Source: Rheinheimera sediminis
GTDB lineage: Bacteria; Pseudomonadota; Gammaproteobacteria; Enterobacterales; Alteromonadaceae
Assembly (NCBI RefSeq): GCF_004005375.1
Contig: NZ_RZUF01000022.1
Coordinates: 1-64,000 of the forward strand
Length of the DNA: 64,000 nucleotides
Reading direction: 5' to 3'
The notes beneath the pieces were generated by a model. That model ran no database searches. It was not told where the DNA came from and worked only from the letters and a program-made list of their open reading frames with translations. A program made the translations under genes and the position numbers. Positions 17,265 through 26,137 of this stretch are shown here, piece by piece; position 1 is the first letter of the stretch, and each line of letters begins with the position of its first letter.

Positions 17265-19483
17265 AATAATGCATCCTTGTAGTGTTTTTTATCATGACAC
17301 AGCCTGGTTGTCAGTTGCTGGATACTGCACCTGCGCTCACGCTGCAACTCCACCACTTTCGCAAGACTATCAGCACTGACTATTCCTTCACTGAGCAGAT
17401 AATCCCCCAGTCGCTGGCCACTTTGATGATCGTAACTAATCAGGACCTGGTTCACCACAGCGGGGTCTAAGATAGCAGCCTGGATCAATGAATCACCGAA
17501 AGACAACTGACAGGCAAAATAACGTTGTTGCAGCAGTTCCAGCTCTCGTGCATCAATCTGCTTAGTCTGCAGACAAGCCCGCAGGTAATCGTCAGGGTTT
17601 AACCCCTGCTCATGCCGATACCAATGACGTATACCTAAACTCACGGCACCGTAAGCACAAATGCTTAGCTGCACTTTAAAACCTGTTTGGCGTTGAATTT
17701 GCCCCAAAGCTACAGGGGAAAGCTGGCTCTCCCGCACCAGATGTAACATGCCGTTTTCTAAGCTCAGTGGCAACACCATATACTTCAGTGCCAGTCGCGC
17801 GGGTAACAGCGCTATCACTGCTTCGGGCAGCGTAAAAGGATTGACCCCGGCATAAGGTAAATCCAGCTGCAAGGCCACTGCTCGTCCCAGTTCTTCTGGC
17901 GAGACCAGTTCTAAACGCAATAAAGTTTGGCCCAATCGTTCGGCTTTTTGCCTCTGCTCCAGGGCTGTTTCTATTTGTCGCTCCGTCAGTAAGCCTGATC
18001 CGGTAAGAATAGAGCCTAATGATCGGTTTGCTCTGCTTTCACTGACACTAGGGTATTCATGTTGAGTTTTATCCCAGGCTACGCGGCGAGGGTCGCCATG
18101 CTGCAAGACCTGCCGCCAGGCCCGTACATTGGCAAAAAAGTTAATGACGTTGCCCCACAGCTGTCTAGGTACCGACAATAGGGCCTGGGCTATACCATAA
18201 TACCGCCGGACAAAAATCATGCGTTGCAGTAAGCGGTTGGCGAAGAAAATAAAATTAACACCCAGCAAGGTCTGCACCAGCGGGTCGTCAACAAAAATGG
18301 ATAAAAACCTGTAACCATCAGGCACTAACTGATCATAAAACCAGAACAGACAGAGCTGAGCGAAAATTAACGTCGAGATAAAACTGACAAAGTAGGTGAT
18401 CACACCTTTTCGATCACGCCAGAGAAAGTAATTTAACCGCCAATTATTAGTCCATCTGTGAGTTTTAAAGCCCTGAAATACAATGCCAATAATCCAGCGG
18501 CTTTTCTGCCGCACTGCGGTATGAAAAGTTTCCGGAAAATACTCCCTGACACAAACAACATTACCTTGGCTTGGACTGCGGCTGCGACTGGTTTCAGCGT
18601 GTCGCGCAAGCTTCGAATCAGTCACAGGAAAACGCACAAAAATTTCTGTCATGCCCCAATGTTTCAGCCGAAAACCAATGTCATAGTCTTCGGTTAGCGA
18701 TTGCACGTCAAAAGGCAAGCCGTCGCCATGCTCTGAAAGTTTCAAAATAGCTCTGCGACTAAAACAGGTACCAACGCCGGCACTGGGCACCTGCCCGACC
18801 AACGCCTCACGTACAATCACATCTTTACCATGGCTTTCGGAAAACTCATCCATATAATGACCAGAGGTAAAGTCAAAAGGACCTTTCACAAAAGGGTAGA
18901 CCGGTAATTGAATGAGATCCTTTTTAGGCAACAGATAGTTAAACAAGCGCAGTTCCATGGCGGATACCACGTCTTCGGCATCATGAAGCACAAAACCGGC
19001 AAACTTGACCTGGGTTTTTCGTTCAAAATCCAAAATAGAGGTAATCACATTATTCAGGCAGTCGGCCTTGCTGGTTGGCCCTGGCCTGGCGCAAACTACT
19101 TTATGCACATGAGGAAAACGGGCACAGGCGGCGTCTACATCAGCCTGTGTAGCGGGGTCATTTGGGTAAGTGCCGACAAAAATCTGATAATTTTCATAGT
19201 CCAGTTCAGCAGCGGCAAACTCTGCCATTTTACCGACCACGCCAACCTCCTGCCATGCAGGCACCATAATGGCAATCGGCAATTCTTTTAAGTGAAACAA
19301 TTGCTGCTCATCAAACTTTTGTTTGTTGCGGTAAAAACGTAAATGCCGGCTCCAATGCCTTACCCAGTAGTACAAATCAATAAATACGTCGTCCAGAGCA
19401 AACACCAGTAACAGCACCATCAGCAGCACAACCAGATAGCGCAACAGATACAAGTAATTTGTAAGCAAATCTACTAACGACAT
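17255..19483 (-). CDS. nfrB: NfrB-like glycosyltransferase with c-di-GMP-binding MshEN region
   Basis: 742 residues from the ATG at 19483 (an upstream TTG at 19504 is less likely). A hydrophobic segment spans about residues 8-35, a family 2 glycosyltransferase domain about 65-340, and further membrane segments about 365-440. The catalytic signatures are DAED near 168, TEDYD near 264 and QKSRW near 326. Residues about 484-650 form an MshEN/GspE-N domain with two linked LGxxL...LxxxLxxQ motifs (at about 484-510 and 512-536), which is the c-di-GMP contact pattern. A second pair of similar motifs occurs at about 661-713. In E. coli, NfrB makes a poly-N-acetylmannosamine-type polymer when c-di-GMP binds; the sugar used here is unknown. 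Confidence 0.87.
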   Translation of the reverse strand: MSLVDLLTNYLYLLRYLVVLLMVLLLVFALDDVFIDLYYWVRHWSRHLRFYRNKQKFDEQQLFHLKELPIAIMVPAWQEVGVVGKMAEFAAAELDYENYQIFVGTYPNDPATQADVDAACARFPHVHKVVCARPGPTSKADCLNNVITSILDFERKTQVKFAGFVLHDAEDVVSAMELRLFNYLLPKKDLIQLPVYPFVKGPFDFTSGHYMDEFSESHGKDVIVREALVGQVPSAGVGTCFSRRAILKLSEHGDGLPFDVQSLTEDYDIGFRLKHWGMTEIFVRFPVTDSKLARHAETSRSRSPSQGNVVCVREYFPETFHTAVRQKSRWIIGIVFQGFKTHRWTNNWRLNYFLWRDRKGVITYFVSFISTLIFAQLCLFWFYDQLVPDGYRFLSIFVDDPLVQTLLGVNFIFFANRLLQRMIFVRRYYGIAQALLSVPRQLWGNVINFFANVRAWRQVLQHGDPRRVAWDKTQHEYPSVSESRANRSLGSILTGSGLLTERQIETALEQRQKAERLGQTLLRLELVSPEELGRAVALQLDLPYAGVNPFTLPEAVIALLPARLALKYMVLPLSLENGMLHLVRESQLSPVALGQIQRQTGFKVQLSICAYGAVSLGIRHWYRHEQGLNPDDYLRACLQTKQIDARELELLQQRYFACQLSFGDSLIQAAILDPAVVNQVLISYDHQSGQRLGDYLLSEGIVSADSLAKVVELQRERRCSIQQLTTRLCHDKKHYKDALLWC

Positions 19484-19720
19484 TTCTGCACCAGAATAGC
19501 TCAACAGATAAGCAGGTAAAAACTGGCTAAAGCCTAGAACAATTTATCGTTATTATCAAATGAACAATTAAAGCAAGGACGGTTGATCGCTTTTATCATT
19601 TTTAGCTAACCCCTTACTGCAATAATGAAAAAAACAATCAAGCACAGCCTGAGATTTGCATTTATGTAATAAATCAATAAGATAAAAAAACGAATAAACA
19701 AGAACTCACTAAGGCCTTTG

Positions 19721-20125
19721 ATGTTTACTGCTGTCCATACTGTTGAATTTGCCGAATTGGCTAAACAAAAAATTGCAGAGTTTAACGCCTTGCACTGGGA
19801 TGCAAGCCTGAGGCAGCCTTTGGGATTAAAGCTTGAAGATCATCATGGTAACTTAATAGCGGCATTGGCTGGCCGTACTTTTGGCCATTGGTTTTATCTG
19901 GAGTCTTTGTGGCTGGACGAAAAAGTTCGGGGTAAAGGCGTAGGATCAAGGCTGTTGATTGAAGCTGAAACCCTCGCCAAAGCGAGGGGTTGCAGCTTTG
20001 TTATTCTGGATACGCTGGATTTTCAGGCCAAACCTTTTTACGAGCGACATGGCTATCAGCTGGAATGGACACAGCAGAACTACCCATTCACCGGCTGCAA
20101 ACACTTTATGACGAAAAAACTATAG
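19721..20125 (+). CDS. GNAT family N-acetyltransferase
   Basis: 134 residues from the ATG at 19721, with AAGG six bases upstream. It has the acetyl-CoA binding motif A (LESLWLDEKVRGKGVGSRLL, where RGKGVG is the pyrophosphate loop) and a C-terminal motif B (KPFYERHGYQL). This is a full-length single-domain GNAT of the kind that acetylates small amines or antibiotics; the substrate cannot be read from sequence. It is divergent from nfrB, with a 237-bp A+T-rich spacer likely carrying both promoters, and converges on the next gene with a 19-bp gap. Confidence 0.85.
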   Translation: MFTAVHTVEFAELAKQKIAEFNALHWDASLRQPLGLKLEDHHGNLIAALAGRTFGHWFYLESLWLDEKVRGKGVGSRLLIEAETLAKARGCSFVILDTLDFQAKPFYERHGYQLEWTQQNYPFTGCKHFMTKKL

Positions 20126-20144
20126 CCTGTGTATCTGGCCCGCC

Positions 20145-21425
20145 TTATTCCGCTTTATCCAGTTGATAAACGGAATCAACCCAATCCGGGTTACCGTCAT
20201 TAGGCGCAGGTTGAATACCCAGGATCCGACACATCAGGTTATACAATTCGATATTGGCAAAAGCAGGAATTTGACTACCTGCGGTAAACGCTGGGCCATG
20301 GCCGACAAAAATAGCCTGCATCTCCGGACTGCTATTATCGTAGCCATGACTGCCTGTCACTGCACTTCGCCCGGGTTTTTCTAACCATTCTTTTTGCTTG
20401 TGTTGCTGCATTAAACGCCAACCGACTTCTGGCACCACCAGAAGCGGAGCTATACGTTTACTATTCTGATAGAACCAGCGTTCGGGTAAGTCGGTTTTTT
20501 TATAGACTTTGGCCGCAGGCGGCAAAGAACTTTTTAGCTGTTGGTAAATGCTTTCCAATTCAGATTTTTTCGGGAAAATCGACACAAGCTCTGGAGTCCA
20601 TAATACCAAGGCTGCTTTTTTCTGATCAAACCATTGATCGACCGCTATCACTTGCTGTTGGGGAACTTTGGCCATACCGTGGTCTGACACCAACATCAGG
20701 TTGACCTGATGCTTTAGCTGTCTTTGCTCCAAGCCTTTGACTAAAACGTCCAGCGCTTGGTCCACATCAGCAATAGCCTCAGCGACTTGATTGGAGTCTG
20801 GGCCATAAGCATGGCCAGCGTCGTCCACTGTACTGAAATACAACGTCAGAAATTGCGGCCGCTGGTCAGGTGGTAAATCCAGCCAGGCCAACACTGATTC
20901 CACTCTGTCGATATTGCTGACTGAGCCATCATAAGGCTGCCATAGCGCCGGGCGAGTGCCTTTGATAGCAGCTTCCGAACCAGGGAAAAAATAAGTGCCG
21001 GTTTTCACTCCTTGCATCTCTGCAGTCACCCAGATAGGTTCGCCCAACCACCAGCGGCCATTGGTCACTTCCTCAGCTTTACTCATGCGAAACACAGCAT
21101 CAAAATCGGCGTCGTATATATTATTTTCGACTATCCCGTGATTGGCCGGGTACAGACCTGTCGCTATGCTGTAGTGATTTGGAAAAGTTTTAGTTGGAAA
21201 GACAGGTTGCATGCTCACAGCTCTGGCCCCACCCTTTGCCAGTTGGTGCAATACCGGGGCCGGATACTTATTCCAGTATTGTTGACTGAAACCATCGATA
21301 GAAATAAGCAACAACGTACTGCTTTGATCCTGTCTCTGCGCCTTCGCTTCCGTAGCGAAGAGCTGAAAACCAGCACCCAAGCAGACTAACAGCAGAAAAA
21401 AACTACGCACAAAACACCTGTTCAA
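20145..21425 (-). CDS. Alkaline phosphatase superfamily NPP-type phosphodiesterase
   Basis: 426 residues with an N-terminal signal peptide (hydrophobic segment about 8-25). Motifs of ectonucleotide pyrophosphatase/phosphodiesterases are in order: LLLISIDGFS (first metal Asp), FPTKTFPNHYSIATGLYP (catalytic Thr), STVDDAGHAYGPDS (metal Asp and His), SDHGM (Asp-His) and GSHGYDN (His). The enzyme should hydrolyse phosphodiester or pyrophosphate bonds in nucleotides or lipid headgroups in the periplasm. Length is usual for bacterial NPPs. No obvious operon partner. Confidence 0.88.
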   Translation of the reverse strand: MNRCFVRSFFLLLVCLGAGFQLFATEAKAQRQDQSSTLLLISIDGFSQQYWNKYPAPVLHQLAKGGARAVSMQPVFPTKTFPNHYSIATGLYPANHGIVENNIYDADFDAVFRMSKAEEVTNGRWWLGEPIWVTAEMQGVKTGTYFFPGSEAAIKGTRPALWQPYDGSVSNIDRVESVLAWLDLPPDQRPQFLTLYFSTVDDAGHAYGPDSNQVAEAIADVDQALDVLVKGLEQRQLKHQVNLMLVSDHGMAKVPQQQVIAVDQWFDQKKAALVLWTPELVSIFPKKSELESIYQQLKSSLPPAAKVYKKTDLPERWFYQNSKRIAPLLVVPEVGWRLMQQHKQKEWLEKPGRSAVTGSHGYDNSSPEMQAIFVGHGPAFTAGSQIPAFANIELYNLMCRILGIQPAPNDGNPDWVDSVYQLDKAE

Positions 21426-21534
21426 TCTGACAAAAGGCTAGTGTACTGAGTCGCGCTGCGGAACAGATGACAAAAAAGACCAAAAGTACAAAAAATGCTA
21501 CCAGTGACTGCAACACAGTCGAGTTAAACTTTGC

Positions 21535-22611
21535 TCAGGCCAGTACTTGCCAACGTCCACCTTTTGCCGGGCCTGTGCGCAACAGCTTACCTTCCGCTTT
21601 TAATTTAGCCAGTTGTTTCTCTATGGCTCTTGAGCTAAGCCCTAATTCGTCAGCCAATGTTTTCGCACTTAATCTGTTGTCTTTTTTCAGCTTTTTTAAA
21701 ATCTGGTCTGCAGTTTTATACCAAGGCCCTGAAGCTTTGGTTTTCTTTTTTTTCGCTTGTAGCTTCAGACATTGGGAAAGGTCGGGCAATGGCTGAGCTA
21801 AAAAATCTGCGGCTTGGCTACACTGGATCAACTCAGCTTGCTGCAATTCCAGTTGTTGCAATTCAGCAGCCAGACTTTCTTTTGTTGTCCTTAGTATAAA
21901 AAGAATAAAGGCGGTCGCATCATATTTAGGTACGGATTGACGTAAGGTTTTCTGATATTCACGGGATTTCTCTCGCAGTGCCAAAACAAGAGGTAAATAA
22001 ATACAGTGAGGCTGCCATTGCATTAAGACTAAATAGTGCCACAAACGACAAAGGCGACCGTTGCCATCAGAAAACGGATGGATCAAGGCAAGTTGAAAAT
22101 GCATCAGGCAAGATACGACCAGCGGATGCACCTGCTCATGCCGCAGTTTATCCAGCAGCTCCTCAACCAAGGGCTTTACTTTGGCCGGTGCTGGCGGCAT
22201 ATGTACTAATTTATGATCCTCGTACACCCCTGCACCATGAGCTCTGTAGCATCCGGCATCAGAGCTTACAGCGCGCATAAACACTTGATGCGCCTTTTTT
22301 AAATCAGTACTGCTATATGGATTGTATTGATCAAGCTGCTGATACAAGGTCAATGCATTCTGCGCTTGTTGTATATCCTGTGCTAAAGCTACTACACGCT
22401 CTCCAGCAGCCAGCTGCTGCAACTGAACAACAGACAAAGAATTGTGATCCAATGCCAAACTAGCTTGTAACATGCTGTTTTTTAGACTTTGTTGTTGCTG
22501 TGCCGGCAGTGAAGCCACAAGCAGTGACCATTGCGCTACCTGTTGTTCTATAGCTTGAACTAAAGCCGGGATCTCCGGGTTAGCTTGATAAAATGTTTGG
22601 TACTTATCCAT
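21535..22611 (-). CDS. Fic family protein with C-terminal winged helix
   Basis: 358 residues from the ATG at 22611 (AGGTGG upstream; a longer form from 22689 adds a hydrophobic leader of poor quality). The Fic motif HPFSDGNGRLCR is at about 175-186, with the catalytic His and the ATP-binding loop intact. A DUF4172-like N-terminal helix bundle precedes it, and a winged-helix DNA-binding domain (LSAKTLADELGLSSRAIEKQ) occupies about 303-358. Such proteins transfer AMP to protein hydroxyls, and the HTH suggests self-regulation. No separate antitoxin gene is next to it, and I did not locate an obvious (S/T)xxxE(G/N) inhibitory motif. Confidence 0.87.
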   Translation of the reverse strand: MDKYQTFYQANPEIPALVQAIEQQVAQWSLLVASLPAQQQQSLKNSMLQASLALDHNSLSVVQLQQLAAGERVVALAQDIQQAQNALTLYQQLDQYNPYSSTDLKKAHQVFMRAVSSDAGCYRAHGAGVYEDHKLVHMPPAPAKVKPLVEELLDKLRHEQVHPLVVSCLMHFQLALIHPFSDGNGRLCRLWHYLVLMQWQPHCIYLPLVLALREKSREYQKTLRQSVPKYDATAFILFILRTTKESLAAELQQLELQQAELIQCSQAADFLAQPLPDLSQCLKLQAKKKKTKASGPWYKTADQILKKLKKDNRLSAKTLADELGLSSRAIEKQLAKLKAEGKLLRTGPAKGGRWQVLA

Positions 22612-23086
22612 CACAGATCCACCTGTTGTCATTGCAGCTGAACTCGGGGGCATGAGTGTCAAAAATTTCATTTTATTGAAATAAATCAATACGATAATAA
22701 CAACTTAACAAAGATAGAAACTCTTTCATAGTAAAGTTTGTAGCGGCATACAGGACAAGTGTTCTGACCACAGCACGCTATTCAGCTACCCAGCCATCAA
22801 TAGAACCTGACACTCAAAAGCTGAATAAAGAGCTGGTGAGGTGGCACCACTTATCCTGGTTTAGAGCTATTTAGCGTATAGCATATATGGACCAGATAAG
22901 ACGATGATAGGTTCATTGAAAAAACAAAGTGTGTGCATTTTTTCTAAATTCTTGAAAATAAAACTGCAAAAACTGAATAGATCAGCTTGCTTTCGTTAGC
23001 CAGCTCGATAACTATTGACACGCAATGGAGCAATATTTTTCATCTACACCAACGCAGATGAACAGAAATAGCAAGCAGGAGTTTTT
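22612..23086. other. Divergent promoter region between fic and the GGDEF-EAL gene
   Basis: About 475 bp, A+T-rich near the PDE gene. No terminator, RNA gene or repeat was recognised. The ribosome site CAGGAG of the downstream gene is at 23075-23080. Confidence 0.35.
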
Positions 23087-26000
23087 GTGCAGGTAAAGCG
23101 TTACTCTACTTCTGAGCTTACGCTGCGATTTTGGGCAGCTAGTGCGTTGTTGTTAGCCTTCAGCGTTATTTTTGTTGCTTATGTTTCTGCAGAAAAACGC
23201 ATAGACGGCGCCAATGATCAGCGCGTGTATTCTTTAAAAATCATTGGGGAATTACGCCAGTCCTCCGATGACTTAACCCGCATGGTTCGAAGTTATATTG
23301 CCACTGGCGAGCAAAGATACAAAAATCACTTCAATGAAATTATTTCGATACGTAATGGCCTGTCCGCTCGCCCTGTCAATTATCATCAGGTCTACTGGGA
23401 TTTAGTCGACGACAACAATAACAGACCACGCCCGGCAGGTTCACGTATCGCGTTGCTGGATTTAATGAAAGCCACTGGCTTTAGCGATGCTGAAATGGTG
23501 GCCTTACAGCAAGCAAAAATTCAATCTGACTTGTTGGCTGTTATTGAACAAAAAGCGATGCAGTTGCTGGAAAAAACAGAATCTGACCCGATACAAAAAG
23601 AAAGAAACAAGCAGCAGGCCCTGGCTGCAGTTTTTGACCAAAACTATCACCAGGCGAAGATGGCCATTATGCAACCCATAGCCAATGTTTATGCTCTGGT
23701 CGACCAGCGTACAGCAAAGCAAGTGGACGATGCCATGTTTTATGCCTTAGTGATGCGTATGCTGTTTATTTTGTCTGGGTTGCTGCTGTTTTATTCGTTG
23801 TGGGACATTAAACGAGTACACAACAGTATTCTTGGGGCTTCCGTCAGTCATTTATACGATCAAATTAAAGCCATGGGACGGGGCGAAGTACTGCCAGGCA
23901 CTCAATTGCGCAAGGCTAAACCCGGTAGCATTATGAGCTGGCTAGGGGCTACCCAGCTGCGGCTCAATAGCTCTATTCAGGAACGTCAGACACTAATCCA
24001 AAAGCTACAACAAAAAGAGCAATACCAGCGCACCCTGATCGACAGTCTTCCTTTTGTCGTTTGGTTAAAAGACATTCATGGCCGCTATCTGGAAGTAAAT
24101 CAAAAGTTTGCAGAGCAGTTTGAGCACTTAAATATGTCGCAGTTGGTAGGTAAAACCGATGCCGAGTTATTCGATCCCCAGCAAGCATTGAGTCATGTGG
24201 TGCACGATAAACAAGTGCTGACCTCAGGTCAGCCTCAGTTGATCCGTTCGCAGCACAAAACTGAAACTCAGATGCGTTGGTTTGAGACTTACAAGGCACC
24301 GGTACTGGTGGATCAAGACTACGTCGGCACAGTGGGTATGTCCCGCGATGTCACACTGGAGCACACTGCAGATAATAAGTTGCGCTTATCGGCCAGTGTC
24401 TTCACTCATGCCCGAGAAGGCATCATGATCACAGATCCGCAGGGAGTAATGATTGATGTCAATCAGGCCTTTACAGAGATCACGGGCTACAGCGCTAAAC
24501 AGGCTATAGGCTGCACACCACGTTTATTACAATCTGAGCATCAGGATGAGCATGCCTTTAGCTCTATGTGGCAAAGTTTGCAGCAACAGGGCTTTTGGTC
24601 TGGTGAACTCTGGAGCCGCAAAGCCTCGGGAGAAGATTTTTTCCAAAGTCTGACCTTTAGTGCAGTGCTGGATGATAAAGGCCAGATACAACATTATGTC
24701 GGCCTGTTTTCCGATGTCACCAACCAATACCAACAACAACAATACCTGGAAAAAATTGCGCTTTATGACGCGATGACAGGCTTACCCAATCGCAGCGCCT
24801 TAACCAAACACCTGCAACTGCTGATAAAAGAATCCAGCTCAGAGCAGATGCTGGCGGTGGCCTACCTCGATTTGGATGGTTTTAAAGAAATTAATGATCG
24901 CCACGGACATGAAACTGGTGATCAATTTTTAATAGCACTGTCGGAGCGAATGCAGTCTCAGCTTGCCGGCACCGAATTGTTAGCCCGCATTGGCGGTGAT
25001 GAGTTTGTGGTGTTGTTACCAGCACTCACCGATAAAAAAGCTGGCCTTGCCAAAATTAAGCTGTTGCTGGATACAGTGGCGAAACCGCTAAAAATTGATG
25101 AATGGGTGCTGTCAGTGTCCGCCAGTATAGGCCTGACCTTTTATCCGCAAACAGATGCAACAGAAGCTGAACAATTGATACGCCAAGCCGATCATGCGAT
25201 GTATCAGGCCAAACAGGATGGCAAAAATCGCTGCCATGTATTTGACACAGACTATGCCCGTAGTTTGCGAGGCCATCAGGAAACCATAGGAGAGATCAGA
25301 CAGGCGCTGGCGCGTAAACAGTTCGTTCTGTTTTATCAGCCCAAAGTCAATATGCACAGTGGTGAAGTGATGGGCGCAGAAGCCTTGATCCGCTGGATGC
25401 ACCCGCGTAAAGGTATGGTCTCTCCTGCCCTGTTTTTACCCGCGATTGAGCAACATAGTCTGGGAGTCGAACTCGGATACTGGGTCATCGAAGAAGCACT
25501 TCGGCAGTTGGCTGAATGGCAACGTCTCGGGATGACTATCCCCGTCAGTGTGAACATTTCGGCTTATCACTTGCAGCAGCTGGATTTTGTCAACCGCCTG
25601 CAATTGTTGCTACGTTTTTATTCAGAAGTACCCGCATCTTTATTGCAGCTAGAAATTCTGGAAACCAGCGCGCTGAATGATTTAACCCATGTACAGGCGG
25701 TTATGCAGGCCTGTATTCGCAGCGGTGTTAGTTTTGCGTTGGATGATTTTGGCACAGGCTATTCATCCTTGACCTACTTAAAACGACTGCCTGCAAAAGT
25801 GCTGAAAATTGACCAAAGCTTCGTTCGCGATATGTTGGTGGACCCTGACGATTTAGCCATTCTCAAAGGCATTATAGTATTAGCCACTGAATTTAAACGT
25901 GAAATTATTGCTGAAGGGGTCGAAACCACAGAGCATGGTGAAATGCTGTTACAACTGGGTTGTGCACTAGCTCAGGGCTACGGCATTGCCCGCCCTATGC

Positions 26001-26137
26001 CGGCTGAACAATTTATGCCATGGAAAAAAGCCTGGCTACCGCCCCTTGTCTGGGCAACAGCATCGCCAGGTTCAGAGATACAAAGCTCAGGCGCCGATAA
26101 CACACTGACCGCAAACCCGCAGCACAGAGCCGTTTAA
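23087..26137 (+). CDS. Membrane-bound PAS-PAS-GGDEF-EAL c-di-GMP enzyme
   Basis: 1016 residues starting at GTG 23087 with CAGGAG upstream. Membrane segments at about 14-34 and 215-235 bracket a periplasmic sensor. Two PAS domains follow at about 310-430 and 436-550, then a GGDEF domain (RIGGDEF intact near 634-640) and an EAL domain (EALIRW near 763, NIS, DDFGTG, KIDQSF and AEGVE all present). Both catalytic sites look complete, so the protein may be bifunctional, with the EAL part usually dominant in this architecture. It could set local c-di-GMP for NfrB encoded 4 kb away. Its 3' end overlaps the convergent reductase gene by 51 bp. Confidence 0.92.
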   Translation: MQVKRYSTSELTLRFWAASALLLAFSVIFVAYVSAEKRIDGANDQRVYSLKIIGELRQSSDDLTRMVRSYIATGEQRYKNHFNEIISIRNGLSARPVNYHQVYWDLVDDNNNRPRPAGSRIALLDLMKATGFSDAEMVALQQAKIQSDLLAVIEQKAMQLLEKTESDPIQKERNKQQALAAVFDQNYHQAKMAIMQPIANVYALVDQRTAKQVDDAMFYALVMRMLFILSGLLLFYSLWDIKRVHNSILGASVSHLYDQIKAMGRGEVLPGTQLRKAKPGSIMSWLGATQLRLNSSIQERQTLIQKLQQKEQYQRTLIDSLPFVVWLKDIHGRYLEVNQKFAEQFEHLNMSQLVGKTDAELFDPQQALSHVVHDKQVLTSGQPQLIRSQHKTETQMRWFETYKAPVLVDQDYVGTVGMSRDVTLEHTADNKLRLSASVFTHAREGIMITDPQGVMIDVNQAFTEITGYSAKQAIGCTPRLLQSEHQDEHAFSSMWQSLQQQGFWSGELWSRKASGEDFFQSLTFSAVLDDKGQIQHYVGLFSDVTNQYQQQQYLEKIALYDAMTGLPNRSALTKHLQLLIKESSSEQMLAVAYLDLDGFKEINDRHGHETGDQFLIALSERMQSQLAGTELLARIGGDEFVVLLPALTDKKAGLAKIKLLLDTVAKPLKIDEWVLSVSASIGLTFYPQTDATEAEQLIRQADHAMYQAKQDGKNRCHVFDTDYARSLRGHQETIGEIRQALARKQFVLFYQPKVNMHSGEVMGAEALIRWMHPRKGMVSPALFLPAIEQHSLGVELGYWVIEEALRQLAEWQRLGMTIPVSVNISAYHLQQLDFVNRLQLLLRFYSEVPASLLQLEILETSALNDLTHVQAVMQACIRSGVSFALDDFGTGYSSLTYLKRLPAKVLKIDQSFVRDMLVDPDDLAILKGIIVLATEFKREIIAEGVETTEHGEMLLQLGCALAQGYGIARPMPAEQFMPWKKAWLPPLVWATASPGSEIQSSGADNTLTANPQHRAV

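Noticed and set aside
14292-17269. Several open frames on the plus strand inside nfrA (the longest at 16139-16720)
   Set aside because: They lie opposite a well-supported gene, lack ribosome sites and look like by-products of its base composition.
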